6,438 nucleotides of DNA, taken from positions 1-6,438 of the forward strand of contig JAKFXV010000322.1 in the NCBI GenBank assembly GCA_021731205.1, read 5' to 3'. The position numbers were made by a program, and so were the translations under genes. Below the pieces are notes generated by a model that did no database searches, was not told the origin of the DNA, and saw only the letters and a list, made by a program, of their open reading frames with translations. This DNA is from Nocardioides sp. GTDB taxonomy: Bacteria > Actinomycetota > Actinomycetes > Propionibacteriales > Nocardioidaceae. This document shows, one piece after another, positions 1-4,135 of the stretch (position 1 is the stretch's first letter; every line of letters starts with the position of its first letter).

Positions 1-1
1 G

Positions 2-109
2 GGCCCCACCCGCGGCGACGACCTCGCGGCGTACCGGATCGACGCCGGCTGTAGCGAGTTCTTGACCGACCTGCGAGCAGCAACCCGATTCGCGGCTGCC
101 GAAAGCTAG
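2..109 (+). CDS. C-terminal end of an unrecognised protein (5' part outside the window)
   Basis: A reading frame enters from the left edge and runs 35 codons to a TAG at 107-109. About four fifths of its third positions are G or C. The other two + strand frames hit stops at 52-54 and 61-63, so this is probably the tail of a real gene. The visible residues include AAYRIDAG and end in TRFAAAES, with one cysteine and no motif I can assign. It converges on the iron-regulator gene with only 10 bp between the two stop codons, and I see no clear terminator hairpin in that gap. The function is unknown. Confidence 0.6.
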   Translation, partial: GPTRGDDLAAYRIDAGCSEFLTDLRAATRFAAAES

Positions 110-119
110 CGGCGCGCGG

Positions 120-803
120 TCAGAGCGTGCGCACGAAGATGTGCTCGGCCGCCTCGAAGTCGATCTCGGCGGACTCGCCGCCTGAGCCGATGAGTACGCC
201 GTCGCGGGCCGCCGTCACGACAATCGTCTTGTCGGGCCCGGCGCCGACCCGGCGCAGGGTCACCATCAACTTCTCGTCCTTCTGCATCTCTTCGGAGATC
301 CGGCGCACCCGCACCCGCGACGGCTCCGGCCCGGCCACGTCGGCCAGCGCCTGGACACCTTCCATGAACTCCTCGCCCCGCGGCTGGCCGAGCTCCTCGA
401 GCCCCGGGATCGGGTTGCCGTACGGCGACTCGGTCGGGTGTCCGAGCAACTCCAGCAGTCGTCGCTCGACGGTCTCGGACATCACGTGTTCCCAGCGACA
501 GGCCTCGGCATGGACGAGCTCCCAGTCGAGCCCGATCACGTCGACGAGCAGTCGCTCGGCCAACCGGTGCTTGCGCATCACCCGGGTCGCCAGCCGCAGC
601 CCCTCGTCGGTCAGCTCGAGATGGCGATCGCCCTCGACGGTGAGCAGGCCGTCGCGTTCCATCCGGGCCACGGTCTGTGAAACGGTCGGGCCGCTTTGGT
701 GCAGCCGCTCCGCGATGCGTGCCCGCAGCGGCACGATGTCTTCCTCGACCAACTCGTAGATGGTGCGGAGGTACATCTCGGTCGTGTCGATGAGGTCACT
801 CAC
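120..803 (-). CDS. ideR: Iron-dependent transcriptional repressor, DtxR/IdeR family
   Basis: This 227-aa protein matches DtxR and IdeR in length and domain order. It has an N-terminal winged helix (about residues 1-73, including SGPTVSQTVARMERDGLL), a dimerisation/metal domain (about 74-140, RKHRLAERLLVDVIGL then ACRWEHVMSE), and a C-terminal SH3-like domain from about 148. The metal ligands known in the family are present: M10, C102, E105 and H106 for the primary site, and H79, E83 and H98 for the ancillary site. E171 and Q174 match DtxR E170 and Q173. Family members bind Fe(II) and then repress iron-uptake genes at 19-bp palindromic boxes. The GTG at 801-803 was chosen because VSDLIDTTEMYL aligns with the start of IdeR (MNELVDTTEMYL). 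No good Shine-Dalgarno sits at normal spacing, which suggests leaderless translation. The frame stays open far upstream, but only as antisense to the photolyase. A paralogous Mn-type regulator is less likely because C102 is present. Confidence 0.95.
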   Translation of the reverse strand: MSDLIDTTEMYLRTIYELVEEDIVPLRARIAERLHQSGPTVSQTVARMERDGLLTVEGDRHLELTDEGLRLATRVMRKHRLAERLLVDVIGLDWELVHAEACRWEHVMSETVERRLLELLGHPTESPYGNPIPGLEELGQPRGEEFMEGVQALADVAGPEPSRVRVRRISEEMQKDEKLMVTLRRVGAGPDKTIVVTAARDGVLIGSGGESAEIDFEAAEHIFVRTL

Positions 804-809
804 CTCGCC

Positions 810-837
810 ATTGTGGCACCACCTAGGGTGAAGTCGA
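810..837 (-). promoter_or_regulatory. Predicted ideR promoter (leaderless)
   Basis: Read on the minus strand, a -35-like TCGACT (837-832) is followed by 16 bp, then CACAAT (815-810; 4 of 6 matches to TATAAT), then 6 bp to the GTG start. This spacing puts +1 at or next to the first base of the start codon, the usual leaderless arrangement in actinobacteria. The -35 overlaps the divergent photolyase start. This is inferred from spacing and hexamers only. Confidence 0.45.
824..829 (+). promoter_or_regulatory. Predicted photolyase -10 element (or SD-like sequence)
   Basis: TAGGGT fits the actinobacterial TANNNT -10 and lies 7 bp before the ATG at 837, as expected for a leaderless mRNA. I find no convincing -35 at 17-18 bp. 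The overlapping bases GGTGA (827-831), 5 nt before the ATG, could instead be a Shine-Dalgarno, so the two readings compete. The element sits inside the spacer of the oppositely directed ideR promoter. An IR with 4-bp arms (GTGGCACCAC, 813-822) lies between the two -10s. Confidence 0.4.
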
Positions 838-2159
838 TGCCGTCCGTGATGTGGTTCAGACGCGATCTGAGAGTGCACGACCACCCGGCCCTGCTGGCCG
901 CGACGGAGGCGGCGTCGGACGGGGTGGTGCCGCTGTTCGTGATCGATCCCGTGCTGTGGGAACGCTCCGGGGCACCGCGCCGGGCCTATCTCGCCGCGTC
1001 CTTGCGCGCGCTCGACGAACAACTCGGCGGCCGACTCACGGTGCGGTGCGGCGATCCGGTCGACGTCGTGCCGCAGGTCGCCCGGGAGGCAGCCGCCCCC
1101 AGCGTGCACGTCAGCGCCGACTTCGCGCCGTACGGCGTCGCCCGAGATGCCATGGTCGGCCGAGCGCTGGGCCAGACGCCGCTGGTGCCGCTCGGATCGC
1201 CGTACGCCGTCGCGCCCGGGCGAGTGCTCACCGGCGCCGGCCAGAGATTCAAGGTGTTCACACCGTTCTTCCGGGCCTGGCTCGCCCACGGTTGGCGCAG
1301 CCCGGTCGGTGCACCGGCCACCGATCAGCACTGGGTCCGGCTGCGCGGGGACCAGATCCCGGGACCGATCGCGGAGGTGGACCTCCCTCCGGTCGGGGAA
1401 ACGGCGGCGTTGGCCCGCTGGGAAGAGTTCCGACCGAGGCTGGGGACCTATGCCGGTGACCGCGACCGGCCCGACCGTGACGCCACGTCCCGGTTGTCCG
1501 CACCGTTGCGCTGGGGCGAGATCCACCCCCGGACGCTGCTGGCCGACTTGGACGACTCGGCCGCCCACAGCAAGTTCCGCGCGGAAGTGGCCTGGCGGGA
1601 GTTCTACGCCGAGGTGTTGGCGGCCAATCCCGAGGCGACGTGGCGCCCGTTGCGCCCGGAGTACGACCGGATCCGGTTGGCGGCAGCTGGGCCCGCCTTC
1701 GAGGCCTGGCGGCAGGGCCGCACCGGCTTTCCTATCGTCGACGCCGGCATGCGGGAGTTGCTCGCGACCGGGCTCATGCACAACCGGGTCCGGATGATCG
1801 CGGCCAGCTTCTTGATCAAGGATCTGCACCTCGACTGGCGGCTCGGCGCCCGGCACTTCATGGATCACCTGATCGACGGTGACGTCGCCTCCAACCAGCT
1901 CAACTGGCAGTGGGTCGCTGGCTGCGGTACCGACGCGGCGCCGTACTTCCGGGTGTTCAACCCGACCGGACAGGGGCGCAAGTTCGACCCCGACGCCGCC
2001 TACATCCGACGCTGGGTTCCGGAGCTGGCCCGCGCGAGCGACCCGCACGAGCCCACTGACTGCCCGGACTACCCGGAGCCCATCGTCGACCATGCCGCGG
2101 AGCGTCTGGAGGCCCTCGCCAGATGGGCCGAGATACGGCCACCTGTGCCACCGGATTGA
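837..2159 (+). CDS. phr: Deoxyribodipyrimidine photolyase (class I CPD photolyase)
   Basis: This 440-aa flavoenzyme is predicted to use blue light to split cyclobutane pyrimidine dimers. The N-terminal antenna (Rossmann) domain spans about residues 1-130 and opens with VMWFRRDLRVHDHPAL. The helical FAD domain follows from about residue 190, with KFRAEVAWREFY, GRTGFPIVDAGMREL, MHNRVRMIAASFLIKDL and GTDAAPYFRVFNP. By comparison with E. coli PhrB recalled from memory, E250 and W253 match the dimer-binding E274 and W277, and N353 matches N378 near the flavin N5. W357 and W334 match electron-transfer residues W382 and W359, but the distal W306 position is Leu281. The ATG at 837 was chosen because it aligns with the PhrB N-terminus; the frame is open further upstream only as antisense to ideR. 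It is slightly shorter than E. coli PhrB (472 aa). The antenna cofactor cannot be read directly; deazaflavin is plausible because actinobacteria make F420. Confidence 0.95.
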   Translation: MPSVMWFRRDLRVHDHPALLAATEAASDGVVPLFVIDPVLWERSGAPRRAYLAASLRALDEQLGGRLTVRCGDPVDVVPQVAREAAAPSVHVSADFAPYGVARDAMVGRALGQTPLVPLGSPYAVAPGRVLTGAGQRFKVFTPFFRAWLAHGWRSPVGAPATDQHWVRLRGDQIPGPIAEVDLPPVGETAALARWEEFRPRLGTYAGDRDRPDRDATSRLSAPLRWGEIHPRTLLADLDDSAAHSKFRAEVAWREFYAEVLAANPEATWRPLRPEYDRIRLAAAGPAFEAWRQGRTGFPIVDAGMRELLATGLMHNRVRMIAASFLIKDLHLDWRLGARHFMDHLIDGDVASNQLNWQWVAGCGTDAAPYFRVFNPTGQGRKFDPDAAYIRRWVPELARASDPHEPTDCPDYPEPIVDHAAERLEALARWAEIRPPVPPD

Positions 2160-2184
2160 CCGCGGCACGGCCAGGAACGATGAT
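2156..2184 (+). promoter_or_regulatory. Predicted promoter of the GH13 gene, overlapping the phr stop
   Basis: TTGACC (2156-2161), 17 bp, then GATGAT (2179-2184; 4 of 6 to TATAAT), then 6 bp to the ATG at 2191. The -35 contains the photolyase TGA stop. The geometry fits a leaderless start. A weak alternative SD, AGGAA (2173-2177), lies 13 nt from the ATG, longer than usual. The gene may also be co-transcribed with phr. Confidence 0.4.
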
Positions 2185-2190
2185 TGCCCA

Positions 2191-3792
2191 ATGCCGATTT
2201 TGAACGATCCAATGCCGTGGTGGCGGAACGCGGTCTGCTACCAGATCTACGTACGCAGCTTCGCCGACAGCGACGGCGACGGCATCGGTGATCTGCCCGG
2301 GGTGACCGCCCGACTGCCCCACCTGCGCGACCTCGGGGTGGACGCGCTGTGGCTCACGCCGTTCTACACCTCACCCCAACACGATCACGGGTACGACGTC
2401 GCCGACTACTGCGATGTCGACCCGCTGTTCGGTCGGCTGAGTGACGCGGACGACCTGATCCGCGCCGCCCACGAACTCGACCTGAAGGTCATGGTCGACA
2501 TCGTCCCCAACCACACGTCCTCGGAGCACGCGTGGTTCCGGGAGGCCCTGGCGGCCAAGCCGGACTCTGCCGCCCGGCGCCGCTACCTCTTCCGCGATGG
2601 GCGTGGTCCCGCCGGTGAACTGCCGCCCAACAACTGGCGCTCGGTCATGGGCGGGGAGGCGTGGACGAGGGTCATCGAGGCGGACGGGACCCCCGGCCAG
2701 TGGTACCTCCACCTGTTCGACTCCTCACAGCCCGATCTCGACTGGCGCAACCCGGAGATCGGAGACATGTTCGAGGAGGTGCTGCGCTTCTGGCTCGACC
2801 GCGGGGTCGACGGGTTCCGGATCGACGTCGCGCACTCGCTGTTCAAGGCCGAAGGTCTCCCGGACTACGACGAGCCCCAGGACCGCCCGGCCCCGACAGC
2901 CTTCACCGAGGACGGCGCCCTGCTCGACCAGCACTTCGATCAGGGCCCGATGTGGGACCAGCCCGAGGTCCACGACGTCTACCGCCGCTGGCACAAGGTG
3001 CTGGCCGGCTACGACGGCGATCGGGTGACGGTCGCCGAAGCCTGGACCCACACGCGTGAGTCGATGGCTCGCTACGTCCGTGCCGACGAGCTCAGCCAGT
3101 CGTTCAACTTCGCCTGGCTGGAGTCCCCGTGGTCCGCCTCGGCGTTCAGGCGAGTCATCGTCGACACCTTCGCGGCCCTCGACGCGGTCGGCGCAGCGCC
3201 GACGTGGGTGCTCAGCAACCACGACACCGTCCGACACACCACGAGGTACGGCGGCGGGGCGCTCGGCCGCGCTCGGGCACGCGCAGCCACGCTGACCATG
3301 CTCGCCCTGCCTGGGTCGTCGTACCTCTATCAAGGCGAGGAGCTCGGCCTGGAACAGGTCGAGGTGCTCCCCGAGCACCGCCAGGACCCGGTGTGGTTCC
3401 GCAGCGGCGAGCCGGGGCGTGACGGCTGCCGGGTGCCGATGCCGTGGAGCGGCGACCACCCGCCGTACGGCTTCGGAGGGCCTGCATGGATCCCGCAACC
3501 CGCCGACTGGGCTGGACTGACGGTGGCTGCCCAGCAGGCGGATCCGCGCTCGACGCTTCGCTGGTACCAGAACGTCCTGCGGGCTCGCCGCGACCTGGTC
3601 GGAGCCAGCGTCGAGATCGTCGATCTCGGTCCTGACGTGCTGGCGTTCCGCCGCGGTGACCTGCTGGTGCTCGTGAACTGCGGCGCCTCAGCCGTACCCC
3701 TACCCGCAGGCGAGGTCATCGCGAGTAGCGACCCGAGCCAACCCGATCCGACGTCGTTGGAGCCCGACTCGGCGGTATGGATCCGCGACTGA
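2191..3792 (+). CDS. Glycoside hydrolase family 13 enzyme, probable cytoplasmic alpha-glucosidase
   Basis: This 533-aa (beta/alpha)8-barrel enzyme has all GH13 conserved regions. There is a metal-binding loop DSDGDGIGD (26-34). Region I is DIVPNH (103-108) and region II is GFRIDVAH, with nucleophile D212 and R210. Region III is VAEAW, with acid/base E283, and region IV is SNHD, with D345 stabilising the transition state. Region V reads QPDLDW (180-185), as in the oligo-1,6-glucosidase/alpha-glucosidase branch. A beta-sandwich domain C occupies roughly the last 80 residues. There is no signal peptide, so it should act inside the cell on imported maltose- or isomaltose-type sugars. The overall look is like AglA-type actinobacterial alpha-glucosidases (probably GH13_30), but the exact linkage preference cannot be read with confidence. 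The ATG at 2191 was chosen for promoter spacing and family fit; M8 (2212) is an alternative. It lies 31 bp after phr, and no transporter or sugar regulator is adjacent. Confidence 0.92.
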   Translation: MPILNDPMPWWRNAVCYQIYVRSFADSDGDGIGDLPGVTARLPHLRDLGVDALWLTPFYTSPQHDHGYDVADYCDVDPLFGRLSDADDLIRAAHELDLKVMVDIVPNHTSSEHAWFREALAAKPDSAARRRYLFRDGRGPAGELPPNNWRSVMGGEAWTRVIEADGTPGQWYLHLFDSSQPDLDWRNPEIGDMFEEVLRFWLDRGVDGFRIDVAHSLFKAEGLPDYDEPQDRPAPTAFTEDGALLDQHFDQGPMWDQPEVHDVYRRWHKVLAGYDGDRVTVAEAWTHTRESMARYVRADELSQSFNFAWLESPWSASAFRRVIVDTFAALDAVGAAPTWVLSNHDTVRHTTRYGGGALGRARARAATLTMLALPGSSYLYQGEELGLEQVEVLPEHRQDPVWFRSGEPGRDGCRVPMPWSGDHPPYGFGGPAWIPQPADWAGLTVAAQQADPRSTLRWYQNVLRARRDLVGASVEIVDLGPDVLAFRRGDLLVLVNCGASAVPLPAGEVIASSDPSQPDPTSLEPDSAVWIRD

Positions 3793-3808
3793 GGTCGACG
3801 CGCGGATC
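3780..3808 (+). terminator. Inverted repeat around the GH13 stop, possible terminator
   Basis: Perfect 8-bp arms GATCCGCG (3780-3787) and CGCGGATC (3801-3808) enclose a 13-nt loop that contains the stop codon (3790-3792). No U-tract follows, so a canonical intrinsic terminator is not shown. GC-rich actinobacteria often use hairpins without U-tracts. A second, weaker pairing (GAGGTCG 3791-3797 with CGACCTC 3831-3837) reaches into the next promoter. Confidence 0.4.
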
Positions 3809-3825
3809 AACCATGCGCAAACCAC

Positions 3826-3855
3826 TTGTCCGACCTCCGGGGTGCGACGTAGTTT
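3826..3855 (+). promoter_or_regulatory. Predicted promoter of the intergenic RNA/mini-ORF unit
   Basis: TTGTCC (3826-3831), an 18-bp spacer and TAGTTT (3850-3855, TANNNT type) predict transcription from about 3861-3863. That leaves a short 5' leader of about 26 nt before the mini-ORF. Nothing else in the gap explains this motif pair. Confidence 0.5.
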
Positions 3856-3867
3856 GGGTGACACACG

Positions 3868-3882
3868 GAAAGGAGGTGGTCC
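3868..3882 (+). promoter_or_regulatory. Hyper-extended Shine-Dalgarno sequence
   Basis: GAAAGGAGGTGGTCC can pair along all 15 nt with the conserved 3' end of 16S rRNA (GGATCACCTCCTTTC), with one G-U wobble at 3879. Ordinary SDs pair over 4-7 nt. The AGGAGG core ends 11 nt before the ATG at 3888 and the full match ends 5 nt before it. The sequence itself is certain; its function is inferred. Confidence 0.75.
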
Positions 3883-3887
3883 GAGGA

Positions 3888-3926
3888 ATGAGTTCTTTTG
3901 GGACTTGTGAGGTGGCTGCTAGCTAG
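3888..3926 (+). CDS. 12-codon mini-ORF (leader-type peptide or micropeptide)
   Basis: The ATG at 3888 directly follows the extended SD and opens a 12-residue frame, MSSFGTCEVAAS, ending at TAG (3924-3926). The stop lies inside a 16-bp perfect palindrome. It is too short for a domain call and has no run of one amino acid typical of classical amino-acid attenuators; it holds a single cysteine. I call it a gene because promoter, SD and start codon are consecutive and well spaced. No + strand gene follows, so it is not an obvious cis-regulatory leader. It could be a real micropeptide, or a device for parking a ribosome on the RNA. The frame is open for 39 codons after the TAG, but I see no reason to invoke readthrough. 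Confidence 0.5.
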   Translation: MSSFGTCEVAAS

Positions 3927-3930
3927 CAGC
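3915..3930. repeat. 16-bp perfect palindrome over the mini-ORF stop
   Basis: GCTGCTAGCTAGCAGC equals its own reverse complement. As RNA it gives a 6-bp stem with an AGCU tetraloop. The mini-ORF stop codon TAG (3924-3926) lies in its right half, so a terminating ribosome would melt this hairpin. As DNA it could instead be a protein-binding operator. Confidence 0.7.
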
Positions 3931-3994
3931 TCCACTGCCGACAGGGTTACCTGCGCAGCGTTTCGAAGCTGCCAGCGAATCCCAGCAGTCACCC

Positions 3995-4080
3995 GGCCCG
4001 CAGGCGCTCCGGACTAGTCCTTCGGAGGCCGAGGACCAACTCCTGAGGAGTGGGACTCGACGCCTGCGGGTCGTTCCATT
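3995..4080 (+). terminator. Branched (three-way junction) terminator-like 3' module
   Basis: A 12-bp closing stem pairs 3995-4006 with 4061-4072, with one G-U. Inside it are two hairpins with only three unpaired linker bases. One is CTCCG/CGGAG (4007-4011 with 4023-4027). The other is a longer imperfect hairpin from 4030-4043 to 4047-4059, with a TGA loop. The tail TCGTTCCATTT follows, a modest U-rich run. Terminators are normally single hairpins, so this may also be a functional RNA domain. It lies between convergent transcripts and could also stop the minus-strand exporter operon. Confidence 0.55.
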
Positions 4081-4111
4081 TCCGGCCCCCAACTCGGCGA
4101 CCCGTCAATCA

Positions 4112-4123
4112 CGTGTCGACACG
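4112..4123. repeat. 12-bp perfect palindrome downstream of the exporter operon
   Basis: CGTGTCGACACG is its own reverse complement and begins 12 bp beyond the exporter stop codon on the minus strand. It could be part of that operon's 3' end hairpin or a protein site. No T-tract follows it on the minus strand, so terminator function is uncertain. Confidence 0.4.
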
Positions 4124-4135
4124 CCGCAGATGTGC

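Larger units (their letters stand above)
3862..4080 (+). ncRNA. Candidate structured small RNA carrying the mini-ORF
   Basis: The stretch from the predicted start site to the U-containing tail after the 12-bp stem makes a roughly 220-nt transcript. In order it holds the extended SD, the mini-ORF, the palindrome hairpin (3915-3930), a small hairpin GCAGC/GCTGC (3955-3959 with 3968-3972), a long-range 10-bp helix (3911-3920 with 3984-3993, one G-U), and the branched 3' module (3995-4072). The palindrome and the long-range helix share 3915-3920, so they are mutually exclusive. I cannot assign a named RNA family. I have an unverified impression that similar sequence recurs in other actinobacterial genomes. 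It may act in trans, because the next gene on the right is on the other strand. Confidence 0.5.

Noticed and set aside
696..836. 47-codon N-terminal extension of the photolyase
   Set aside because: It lies antisense to ideR and has no family similarity; MPSVMWFRRDLR at 837 aligns with the normal photolyase start.
803..840. IdeR/DtxR iron box in the ideR-phr intergenic region
   Set aside because: I looked for a match to the 19-bp TTAGGTTAG-type palindrome and saw none, only the short CCTAGGG and GTGGCACCAC elements; autoregulation by iron is not supported by sequence here.
120..2168. Minus-strand frame of 682 codons that includes ideR and continues through the whole photolyase region
   Set aside because: Only the last 227 codons match DtxR/IdeR, including its exact N-terminus. 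The rest is antisense to a photolyase with full motif content and reads as low-complexity Arg/Gly/Pro, as expected from GC-rich shadow frames.
1879..2190. Extension of the GH13 frame upstream into the photolyase gene
   Set aside because: It overlaps the photolyase coding sequence in another frame; the GH13 family start and promoter-like spacing place the start at 2191.
3807..3992. 61-codon minus-strand ORF in the intergenic gap
   Set aside because: It is antisense to the RNA unit, has no SD at its start and no recognisable similarity; the + strand signals explain the region better.
3888..4046. Readthrough of the mini-ORF TAG to give a protein of about 51 residues
   Set aside because: The frame is open for 39 codons after the TAG, but the extension has no family resemblance and runs through bases constrained by stems; nothing indicates recoding.
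3862..4080. tmRNA (short tag ORF in a structured RNA)
   Set aside because: There is no tRNA-like acceptor/T-arm end with CCA, the tag does not end like known tags, and tmRNA resume ORFs do not carry an extended Shine-Dalgarno.
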